This document shows positions 15,301 to 21,151 of a stretch of 21,151 bases of DNA, piece by piece. Source of the stretch: an uncultured Bacilli bacterium (GTDB lineage: Bacteria; Bacillota_I; Bacilli_A; RF39; UBA660); NCBI GenBank assembly GCA_910576925.1, contig CAJTKB010000003.1, positions 52,859 to 74,009 on the forward strand, written 5' to 3'. A program made the translations under genes and the position numbers. The notes beneath the pieces are model-generated. The model did not search any database, was not told the origin of the DNA, and worked only from the letters and a program-made list of their open reading frames with translations. Position 1 is the stretch's first letter; each line of letters starts with the position of its first letter.

Positions 15301-16000
15301 TGATGGTGCTCATATTGAAGATATTGAAGATATGATGAAGGAAGCTGGAATGGATGAAGATGGTAAGACAGTTTTATATGATGGTCGAACAGGTGAACCT
15401 TTCGATAATAGAATAGCTGTTGGTGTTATGTATATGATTAAGCTTCATCATATGGTTGATGATAAACTTCATGCTCGTTCTACTGGACCTTATTCTATGG
15501 TTACTCAGCAACCACTTGGAGGAAAAGCTCAATTTGGTGGTCAAAGGTTTGGAGAAATGGAAGTTTGGGCTCTTTATGCATATGGTGCTGCTCATACTCT
15601 TCAAGAGATGATGACTGTTAAGAGTGATGATGTTATAGGTCGTGTTAAAGTATATGAATCTATTGTGAAAGGACAAGAGATAAATGAGGCTGGTGTACCA
15701 GAATCGTTTAGAGTATTAATGAAGGAGTTCCAAGCTTTAGGACTTAATGTTTCAATTGAAGATGATGAAGGAAAATATTTAGATCTCAAGGATATTGAGG
15801 AAAATGAAGACAAAGAAGAATTAAGACTTTCAATTGATGAAGTAGAAGAAAATAAAAATGATGTTTTGACACCAAGTGATGAAGTAGTATATGACAGTGA
15901 TTATGATGATGAAGAGGAAGATGATGATACTAGTTTAGATGACTTGGAGTTTGATGGAGATATAGATAATATTGAAATAGAGGAAGGAGAAGAGTTCTAA
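12374..16000 (+). CDS. rpoB: DNA-directed RNA polymerase subunit beta
   Basis: Large catalytic subunit of RNA polymerase. GGGGTGA (12362-12368) sets the start at the GTG at 12374, giving 1208 residues; an upstream in-frame TTG at 12353 has no ribosome-binding site. The protein is collinear with Bacilli RpoB: the rifampicin pocket GSSQLSQFMDQTNPIAELTN followed by KRRLSALGPGGLSRDRAGVEVRDVN, then YEDAVILNE, GDKMSGRHGNKGV, and the C-terminal QPLGGKAQFGGQRFGEMEVW that contacts beta'. The residue equivalent to E. coli His526 is Asn476. The last 70 or so residues form a very acidic tail, a known Gram-positive feature. Its stop overlaps rpoC (TAATG). Confidence 0.98.
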   Translation: MSYKIVDCGDFRKRRNYSKIRNTYELKGLLEIQKSSYKDFIENGIREVFDDLFPVEDFSGIFSLEVGDYHFDKPRYTIKESKDRESTYSAPLKVEVRLFNRESGEVKEQEIFMGDMPIMTNSGTFIINGAERVIVSQLVRSPSVYFNHEIDKNGRELITSQVIPTRGTWLEFEADARDVLYVRIDRTRKVTLTTLLRAFGLSSNEEIYGLFGKDEYLENTLSKDSTKNTDEALIEIYEKLRPGEPATLDSSKNNIITRFFDEFRYDLARVGRYKFNRKLNVCDRLLGQVLAQDIVINGETKFSKGDSITKVNIEELKEILNTGYGVEEVKVNEDLDTYNKVQIIKIVDPSDPKKTLSVIGNDQSIEVKRLTISDVYAAISYYLNLLHGVGNYDEIDHLGNRRVRQVGELLQNQFRIGVSRMERVIRERMTTQEMEEITPKTLINIRPVTAAMKEFFGSSQLSQFMDQTNPIAELTNKRRLSALGPGGLSRDRAGVEVRDVNTSHYGRICPIESPEGPNIGLITSLASYARIDEYGFIKTPYRKVVDSKITDEVIYLTADEEEDYIISQSTVGTSEDNTITDEVVNARFHGENILSKPSKVDLIDVSPQQVVSVTTSCIPFLEHDDATRALMGANMQRQAMPLLKTEAPFIGTGVEHIAAKDSGVCIIANEDGIVDYVDARKIVVKTTNGKETYNLANYELANSSICSHQKPIVKVGDKVVAGETIIADGNSTDKGELALGKNMTVAFMTFNGYNYEDAVILNENLVKDDAYTSLHLEDYEMQCRETKLGPEEITRDIPNVSEEARKNLDENGIVTIGTEVKEGDILVGKVTPKGMAELTSEEKLLHAIFGEKTREVRDTSLRVPHGGDGIVQDIKIYSHKDNDELPAGVSKVIRVYIIQKRKIQVGDKMSGRHGNKGVISLILPQEDMPYLPDGRPVDVMLNPQGVPSRMNLGQVLELHMGMAAKKLGVHVATPVFDGAHIEDIEDMMKEAGMDEDGKTVLYDGRTGEPFDNRIAVGVMYMIKLHHMVDDKLHARSTGPYSMVTQQPLGGKAQFGGQRFGEMEVWALYAYGAAHTLQEMMTVKSDDVIGRVKVYESIVKGQEINEAGVPESFRVLMKEFQALGLNVSIEDDEGKYLDLKDIEENEDKEELRLSIDEVEENKNDVLTPSDEVVYDSDYDDEEEDDDTSLDDLEFDGDIDNIEIEEGEEF

Positions 16001-19000
16001 TGATAGAAGTAAATAAGATTAAGGCTTTAAAAATAGGTATTGCTTCTCCTGAGAAAATTAGAGAGTGGAGTTATGGTGAAGTCAAGAAGCCTGAAACTAT
16101 TAATTATCGTACTTTAAGACCTGAAAGAGATGGATTATTTTGTGAGAAGATATTCGGTCCTAGTAAAGATTTTGAATGTGCTTGTGGAAAGTATAAGAGA
16201 GTACGTTATAAAAATATAGTATGTGATAGATGTGGTGTTGAAGTTACACGTAGTAAAGTTAGACGTGAACGTATGGGCCATATTGAACTTGCTTCTCCTG
16301 TTTCACATATTTGGTTTTTTAAAGGGGTTCCTTCTCGTATGGGACTTGTTCTTGATATGAGTCCAAGAGATTTAGAAGAAGTATTATATTTTGTAAGTTA
16401 TGTTGTTATTGATAAGGGAAATGCTCCACTTGAAAATAAACAGACTTTATCTGAAAAAGAGTATCGTAGTTATTATGAAAAATATGGTACTGGTTTTAAA
16501 GTTGGTATGGGTGCTGAAGCAATTAAAGAACTTTTAAAGAGTGTTGATTTAGCTAGTGAGATAGATAGTATTAATAAGGAGCTTGAGAATGCTCAAGGTC
16601 AGAAGAGAATCCGTCTTTTAAAAAGACTTGATGTATTAAATGCTTTCTATTTATCTGGTCAAAGACCTGAATGGATGATACTTGATTGTATTCCTGTTAT
16701 TCCACCAGATTTAAGACCAATGATTCAACTTGATGGTGGACGCTTTGCTACAAGTGATTTAAATGACTTATATCGTCGTGTTATTAATCGTAATAACCGT
16801 TTAAAAAAGCTTATTGATTTAGGTGCTCCTGGTATTATTATTCAAAATGAAAAACGTATGTTACAAGAAGCAGTTGATGCATTATTTGATAATGGTAGAC
16901 GTGGAAGAAGTGTTACAGGTGCTGGAAATAGAGCTTTGAAATCACTTTCTAGTATGTTAAAAGGTAAACAAGGACGTTTCCGTCAAAACTTACTTGGAAA
17001 GCGTGTTGATTATTCTGGTCGTTCTGTTATTGTAGTTGGACCAAGTTTAAAGATGTATCAATGTGGTATTCCTAAAGAAATGGCATTAGAATTATTTAAA
17101 CCTCATGTAATTAATGGATTAGTAGATAGAGATATTGCTCACAATATTAAGGCTGCTAAGAGACTAATTGATAATCGTGATCCACTTGTTTGGGATGTGG
17201 TAGAAGATGTTATTAAAGAACATCCAGTATTATTAAATCGTGCGCCTACACTCCATAGATTAGGTATACAAGCTTTTGAACCAATCTTGGTAGGTGGAAA
17301 AGCAATTCGTTTACATCCACTTGTTTGTCCAGCTTTTAATGCCGATTTTGATGGTGATCAAATGGCAGTACATGTTCCTATTAGCGAAGAGGCACAAAGT
17401 GAAGCTAGACTTTTGATGTTAGGTTCAAATAATATCTTACATCCTAAGAGTGGTGATCCTATTGTTACTCCTTCTCAAGATATGGTTCTTGGTAATTATT
17501 ATATAACGATGGAAAAGGTTGGAGAAAAAGGAGAAGGACGTTTATTTAAAGACACTAATGAAGCATTAATGGCTTATGAAAGACGTGAAATTACTCTTCA
17601 TACTAGAATAGCTTTACCAGTAAGTTCATTTAAACATAAATTATTTTCAGAAGATGCTATGAATAAATTCTTAGTAACTACTGCTGGAAAGTTGAAGTTT
17701 AATGAGATCTTACCTGATTCATTTCCATATGTTAATGAACCTACGGATATTAATATTCAACAAATAATACCTAGTAAATATTTTATTGAACGTGGAAAAA
17801 ATATTCCTGAAGAAATAAGTAAAATGCCTTTAGTAAAGCCTTTTGCTAAGGGAGCTCTTGAAAAAATTATAGCTCAGGTATTTAAACGTTATAAAACTAC
17901 TGAGACATCTATGATGCTTGATAAACTTAAGGATTTAGGTTTTAAATATTCTACTTATGCTGGTATTACTGTTAGTATGAGTGATGTTGTTACTAGTAAA
18001 CATAAAGATGAATATGTTTCAGAAGGTCAATCTATGGTTGATAAAATTAATAAACAATATAAGCGTGGTTTAATTACTGATGAAGAACGTCATTTAAAAG
18101 TACTTGATGTATGGTATGGAGTTAAAGACAAAGTTCAAGCAGAACTTGAACAGATTTCAACAGCTGAAGTTGATAATCCAATATTTATGATGATGCATTC
18201 TAAAGCTCGTGGTAATATTTCAAACTTTACACAAGTTGCTGGTATGCGTGGACTTATGCAGAAACCAAATGGTGATCCGATAGAAATTCCTGTTTTATCA
18301 AACTTTAAAGAAGGTTTATCAGTTGCTGAGTTCTTCTTATCTACTCATAGTGCTCGTAAAGGTAGTGCTGATACTGCACTTAAAACAGCAGATTCTGGAT
18401 ATCTTACTCGTCGTTTGGTTGATGTATCTCAAGATATGATAGTTAGATGTGAGGATTGTGGAACTGATCAAGGTGTTGTAGTTTATGACTTTACTAATGA
18501 GAAAAATGGTACAGTTATTGAAGGACTAAGAGATCGTATTATTGGTCGTTATGCAAATAAAAAAGTTATTAATCCTGAAACTAAGGATGTTATTGTTGAT
18601 AAGCTTGAAATGATAACTGAAAGTATTGCTGATAAAATAATAGATGCTGGTATTACTGAAGTTGAAATACGTAGTATTCTAACTTGTGGTGTTCAAAATG
18701 GTGTTTGTCAAAAATGTTATGGTCGAAACCTTGCTACAGGTAACTTGGTTGAAGTTGGAGAAGCAGTTGGTGTAATGGCTGCTCAGTCCATTGGAGAACC
18801 AGGTACACAGCTTACAATGCGTACATTCCATACTGGAGGAGTTGCTGGTGGAGAAGATATTACTCAAGGTCTTCCACGTGTACAAGAGTTATTTGAAGCT
18901 AGAAACCCTAAAGGAAAAGCTACAATTGCTGAAATAGATGGTAAAGTTTCTAAGATAAAAGAAGATCACGGAAAATATAAAATTAGTATTACTAATAAGT

Positions 19001-19632
19001 TAGAAACTAAGGAGCATATAACTAATTATGGTGCTAAGCTTAGTGTTAGTGAAGGTCAACAAGTTAAATGTGGAGAAAAACTTACTGAAGGTGCTATTTC
19101 TCCTAAAGAATTACTTGCAGTTACAGATCCAATTACTACTCAAGAATATATTTTAAAAGAAGTTCAAAATACATATCGTTCTCAAGGTGTTGATATATCT
19201 GATAAACATATTGAAATAATTGCTCGTAGAATGATTTCTAGAATCAAAATAATCGAAAGTGGAGATACTAAGTTTTTACCAGGAAGTCTTGTTAATTTCC
19301 ACGAGTTTACAGATGGAAATAAAGATGCTGTTATTAAAGGTAAAAAACCTGCTCTTGGTAAACCTATTCTTCTTGGTATTACTAAAGCTTCACTTGAAAC
19401 AGATTCATTCTTATCTGCTGCATCTTTCCAAGAAACTACAAGAATACTTACAGATGCTGCTATTAAAGGTAAGTCAGATCATCTAGAAGGATTAAAAGAA
19501 AATGTAATTATAGGTAAATTAATTCCTGCTGGAACTGGAACTAAAGATTATAGAGATATTGATTATTCTCTTGCTAAAGAATTAGTGGATGATGAACCAA
19601 TTAATAGACTAGAAAGTCAATTCATGGAATAG
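16000..19632 (+). CDS. rpoC: DNA-directed RNA polymerase subunit beta'
   Basis: Catalytic subunit of 1210 residues, close to the Bacillus length. The N-terminal zinc ribbon has Cys60, Cys62, Cys75 and Cys78. The active-site NADFDGDQMAVH holds the Mg2+ aspartates Asp449, Asp451 and Asp453. A second Cys cluster is formed by RCEDCG and, further on, CGVQNGVCQKC. The trigger loop and bridge-helix region is ARKGSADTALKTADSGYLTRRLVDV, with GEPGTQLTMRTFHTGG downstream. The ribosome-binding site AGGAAGGAGA lies in the acidic tail of rpoB, and the ATG shares one base with the rpoB stop, so subunits are translated in a coupled way. The final codons form part of a terminator hairpin. Confidence 0.98.
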   Translation: MIEVNKIKALKIGIASPEKIREWSYGEVKKPETINYRTLRPERDGLFCEKIFGPSKDFECACGKYKRVRYKNIVCDRCGVEVTRSKVRRERMGHIELASPVSHIWFFKGVPSRMGLVLDMSPRDLEEVLYFVSYVVIDKGNAPLENKQTLSEKEYRSYYEKYGTGFKVGMGAEAIKELLKSVDLASEIDSINKELENAQGQKRIRLLKRLDVLNAFYLSGQRPEWMILDCIPVIPPDLRPMIQLDGGRFATSDLNDLYRRVINRNNRLKKLIDLGAPGIIIQNEKRMLQEAVDALFDNGRRGRSVTGAGNRALKSLSSMLKGKQGRFRQNLLGKRVDYSGRSVIVVGPSLKMYQCGIPKEMALELFKPHVINGLVDRDIAHNIKAAKRLIDNRDPLVWDVVEDVIKEHPVLLNRAPTLHRLGIQAFEPILVGGKAIRLHPLVCPAFNADFDGDQMAVHVPISEEAQSEARLLMLGSNNILHPKSGDPIVTPSQDMVLGNYYITMEKVGEKGEGRLFKDTNEALMAYERREITLHTRIALPVSSFKHKLFSEDAMNKFLVTTAGKLKFNEILPDSFPYVNEPTDINIQQIIPSKYFIERGKNIPEEISKMPLVKPFAKGALEKIIAQVFKRYKTTETSMMLDKLKDLGFKYSTYAGITVSMSDVVTSKHKDEYVSEGQSMVDKINKQYKRGLITDEERHLKVLDVWYGVKDKVQAELEQISTAEVDNPIFMMMHSKARGNISNFTQVAGMRGLMQKPNGDPIEIPVLSNFKEGLSVAEFFLSTHSARKGSADTALKTADSGYLTRRLVDVSQDMIVRCEDCGTDQGVVVYDFTNEKNGTVIEGLRDRIIGRYANKKVINPETKDVIVDKLEMITESIADKIIDAGITEVEIRSILTCGVQNGVCQKCYGRNLATGNLVEVGEAVGVMAAQSIGEPGTQLTMRTFHTGGVAGGEDITQGLPRVQELFEARNPKGKATIAEIDGKVSKIKEDHGKYKISITNKLETKEHITNYGAKLSVSEGQQVKCGEKLTEGAISPKELLAVTDPITTQEYILKEVQNTYRSQGVDISDKHIEIIARRMISRIKIIESGDTKFLPGSLVNFHEFTDGNKDAVIKGKKPALGKPILLGITKASLETDSFLSAASFQETTRILTDAAIKGKSDHLEGLKENVIIGKLIPAGTGTKDYRDIDYSLAKELVDDEPINRLESQFME

Positions 19633-19653
19633 TTTATCTATTCCTTTTTCTTT
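19626..19653 (+). terminator. rpoC: Intrinsic terminator overlapping the rpoC stop
   Basis: GGAATAG (19626-19632, last codons and TAG stop of rpoC) pairs with CTATTCC (19638-19644) around a five-base loop, followed by TTTTTCTTT. The coding end doubles as the terminator stem. Confidence 0.85.
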
Positions 19654-19679
19654 ACAAAAAATTATATATAGTTTAGAAT
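19651..19679 (+). promoter_or_regulatory. Promoter for the 52-aa membrane protein
   Basis: TTTACA (19651-19656), a 17-base spacer and TAGAAT (19674-19679), starting right at the end of the rpoC terminator T-tract. Confidence 0.6.
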
Positions 19680-19728
19680 TAGTATAGGTGTTTTATTTGT
19701 CTTTTATATATAGAAAGAGGTGTGATTT

Positions 19729-19887
19729 GTGAAATTTAATAATAAGGGATTTAGTTTATCTACAATGATTACTTTAATGCTTGTACTTTTACTTGTAATT
19801 ATTGTTATTTCTGTTTTAGCCTACAATAATGGGGTTTCTAAGGATTCACCTCATCCTACTTATGGTGATAGGGCTAATATAGATTGA
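19729..19887 (+). CDS. Small single-pass membrane protein, prepilin-like N-terminus
   Basis: A 52-residue protein starting at GTG 19729 with an AAAGAGGTG ribosome-binding site (19714-19722). The sequence starts MKFNNKGFSLSTMITL and continues into a long hydrophobic helix (about residues 8-32), then a polar 20-residue tail ending in Asp. The K-G-F-S-L step before the helix resembles a type IV prepilin (class III) signal cleaved between Gly7 and Phe8, but the usual Glu at mature position 5 is Thr12. So it could be a minor pseudopilin-like protein or simply a small membrane protein. It has its own promoter and a strong terminator, which supports a real gene. No other pilus genes are in the window. 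Confidence 0.75.
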   Translation: MKFNNKGFSLSTMITLMLVLLLVIIVISVLAYNNGVSKDSPHPTYGDRANID

Positions 19888-19899
19888 TAATTAAAAATA

Positions 19900-19947
19900 A
19901 AAAACAGTATATTAGTTTCTCTGAAAAAAATTTAATATACTGTTTTT
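19900..19947 (+). terminator. Bidirectional terminator between convergent units
   Basis: AAAAACAGTATATTA (19900-19914) pairs perfectly with TAATATACTGTTTTT (19933-19947), a 15-base stem. T-runs occur on both strands (the plus strand ends in TTTTT, and the A-rich left flank gives a T-tract on minus). It serves the 52-aa gene on plus and yqeK on minus. Confidence 0.85.
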
Positions 19948-19958
19948 ATGAAATTACT

Positions 19959-19988
19959 ATCTCGTATATTTTATATGAGATTTTTTTT
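19959..19988 (+). terminator. Second plus-strand terminator at the 3' end of yqeK
   Basis: ATCTC (19959-19963) pairs with GAGAT (19977-19981), extended inward by G-T and three A/T pairs, followed by eight T. It overlaps the last codons of the minus-strand yqeK and would block plus-strand read-through from the rpoC side. Confidence 0.6.
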
Positions 19989-20540
19989 GTTTAAGTAATC
20001 TAGTAGTTCTAAAGATTTGTGATGAAGTTCTAGATCTTTTTCTTTTAATATTTCCTTTTGTTTATTAAAATAGAATATTAGGGCTTTATCTAAATCTTTA
20101 TATGTTAGCATTTTTAATTTTTCTGTAAATTCAGTCATGTTTTTTCTAGCAATTTTATCTGCTAAAAATATGATCTTATCAAATTTGCTCATATTTATGT
20201 TACCTATTGTATGATAAAGTATAGCATTACATATTTCATCATCAAAGTTGTACCACTTTTTTACTACAATAGAGCCAATATCGGCGTGAATTATATCTTT
20301 ATATTTTTTCAAATATAAGTCATTTGTTAAGTTATATTCTCTTATCCATTTATCATTTTCCTCATCATTAAAGTCTTTTGCAATATCATGTATTAATCCA
20401 GTTATATATGCTTTTTCTTTATTTAAATTATAATGTATTGCTAATTTTTTAGCTTCTTCTGCGACCATTAAACTATGGTTGTATCTAAATAAGGATACAT
20501 TAGTTTTTAAATCATTCTTTAATTTTTGTATGTTATACAT
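19971..20540 (-). CDS. yqeK: HD-domain bis(5'-nucleosyl)-tetraphosphatase YqeK
   Basis: Metal-dependent symmetrical Ap4A hydrolase, giving two ADP; it limits the alarmone Ap4A. The 189-residue length is normal. HD metal ligands are in place: His22 (RYNHSLMVAEEA), His51-Asp52 (GLIHDIAKDF), His85 (HADIGS), His110 (YHTIGN) and Asp128 (FLADKI). The HTIGN-x-MSKFDKIIFLADKI block is characteristic of YqeK rather than other HD hydrolases. A GGTGAT ribosome-binding site precedes the ATG on the minus strand. YqeK usually follows nadD; here it is on its own, with no nadD or rsfS in the window. Confidence 0.9.
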   Translation of the reverse strand: MYNIQKLKNDLKTNVSLFRYNHSLMVAEEAKKLAIHYNLNKEKAYITGLIHDIAKDFNDEENDKWIREYNLTNDLYLKKYKDIIHADIGSIVVKKWYNFDDEICNAILYHTIGNINMSKFDKIIFLADKIARKNMTEFTEKLKMLTYKDLDKALIFYFNKQKEILKEKDLELHHKSLELLDYLNKKNLI

Positions 20541-20557
20541 TTTATCACCGTATTTTA

Positions 20558-20575
20558 ATTATTATTATTATTATT
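20558..20575. repeat. ATT trinucleotide run upstream of yqeK
   Basis: Six consecutive ATT units (AAT on the minus strand) lie about 17 bases before the yqeK start. A short microsatellite in an AT-rich genome; length variation here could change leader length only. Confidence 0.8.
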
Positions 20576-20665
20576 TATTCTTTCTGAAATTTTTCTTGAT
20601 ATAATTTTTTAGTTAAGGTTGGTTGTTAATATTTTTAATATATTTAGTGTTTTTTTAATTGAATT

Positions 20666-21028
20666 CTATTTTGCGTATCTCCATTGTTTAAAATAGGTAC
20701 ACTTACCTTCAGTATTTAAAGAAATTTGAAATATTCCGTCTATTTCTTGTTTGATTTGGTCTTTTATCATCGTTCTTGTCATTTGCCAATTTATAATACA
20801 TGTATTTTCATTATATAAAATTATTTTGTATTCATAAACTATATCTTTTTGATTATCTTTTACTATATTCCAAAGATTTTTTACTTCATCAAAATTTTTG
20901 CAGGGATTATCTATTGGATTTTCGTAATATTCAATGTTTTGGTCTAGTGTGTTTAGTGTCTTTTTATAGTCTAGATTTTTCCAAGATTCCATAAATTCTT
21001 TGATCCATTTTTCGTATTTTTCTTTCAT
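20666..21028 (-). CDS. NTF2/SnoaL-like protein
   Basis: A 120-residue protein with the cone-shaped NTF2-like layout: an N-terminal amphipathic helix (KYEKWIKEFMESWKNLDYKK), a segment with NIEYYENPID, then four beta strands (VYEYKIILY, NTCIINWQMTRT, IDGIFQISLN, CTYFKQWRYAK). The ending G-K-C-x-x-x-x-Q-W is typical of SnoaL-like nuclear-transport-factor-2 family proteins annotated in many bacteria. These bind or transform small molecules, but the ligand cannot be read from sequence. An AAAGGAAAT ribosome-binding site precedes the ATG. No link to yqeK is evident; the 125-base gap between them shows no clear terminator. Confidence 0.75.
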   Translation of the reverse strand: MKEKYEKWIKEFMESWKNLDYKKTLNTLDQNIEYYENPIDNPCKNFDEVKNLWNIVKDNQKDIVYEYKIILYNENTCIINWQMTRTMIKDQIKQEIDGIFQISLNTEGKCTYFKQWRYAK

Positions 21029-21054
21029 TTTATATATTTCCTTTCAGTACTATA

Positions 21055-21083
21055 ATTATACTATAGTTAATAAGTATTTACTA
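21055..21083 (-). promoter_or_regulatory. Candidate promoter for the NTF2-like gene
   Basis: On the minus strand a perfect TATAAT occupies 21060-21055; the -35 at 17 bases (TAGTAA) is poor. It lies about 27 bases before the ATG, consistent with a short leader. Confidence 0.4.
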
Positions 21084-21151
21084 CACAAAGATTTTTATTA
21101 GGTGAAATGAAAAAGTAAGTGCAACACCAGAATTAATTTAATGAAAACATT

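Noticed and set aside
15067..15813. Antisense reading frames within rpoB (and similar ones in nusG, rplK, rplA and rpoC)
   Set aside because: They are shadows of strongly conserved genes, without ribosome-binding sites or recognisable protein features.
19259..19486. 75-aa plus-strand frame inside rpoC
   Set aside because: Out-of-frame shadow of the rpoC C-terminal region; no ribosome-binding site.
21100..21151. Possible insertion-sequence end (AAGTGCAACACC-type motif)
   Set aside because: It recalls ends of some IS30-type elements, but only one copy is visible and no transposase is in the window.

Overview
The window comes from a low-GC, Gram-positive-type bacterium. It carries the conserved block cysS - mrnC - rlmB - sigma factor - secE - nusG - rplK - rplA - rplJ - rplL - ybxB - rpoB - rpoC, an order known from Bacilli. 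Base composition is very AT-rich. TGA is used as a real stop (three genes) and Trp is read from TGG, so this is the standard bacterial code and not the Mycoplasma code. My best inference is an uncultured gut Bacilli or Mollicutes-like lineage (RF39-type). That placement rests on gene order, codon use and unfamiliar accessory genes, not on a database search.

Left accessory region (1-3365). A 5'-truncated gene of tandem 30-residue helical repeats encoded by 90-bp DNA repeats is followed by an overlapping 85-aa gene. Then comes a 722-aa protein of unknown function with a cysteine-bearing C-terminal core and its own extended -10 promoter.

Core region (3605-19653). cysS (GTG start), mrnC, rlmB and a SigH-like sigma factor form one tightly packed unit. 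A 217-aa tail-anchored unknown protein precedes secE-nusG, where rpmG and rae1/yacP are often found in relatives; neither is visible here. secE-nusG has its own promoter. rplK-rplA is preceded by a leader that copies the L1-binding part of 23S rRNA. rplJ-rplL is preceded by a perfect-consensus promoter and a classical L10 leader with terminator and antiterminator. A strong terminator follows rplL. Next come an unknown 274-aa helical-repeat gene, a promoter plus terminator-like hairpin in front of the RsmC-like methyltransferase gene ybxB, and rpoB-rpoC. The rpoC transcript ends at a terminator that overlaps its stop codon.

Right region (19651-21151). A 52-aa single-pass membrane protein with a prepilin-like N-terminus faces two minus-strand genes: yqeK (HD-domain Ap4A hydrolase) and an NTF2/SnoaL-like protein. 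A bidirectional terminator separates the convergent units.

Points most worth a second look: the rRNA-mimicking L1 leader and a possible long-range pairing across rplK; Asn at the rifampicin-pocket position equivalent to E. coli RpoB His526; the terminator-like attenuator before ybxB; repeated overlap of -35 boxes with stop codons; and several unrecognised helical-repeat or membrane proteins placed between core genes. I did not find CRISPR arrays, rRNA, tRNA or an intact mobile element.
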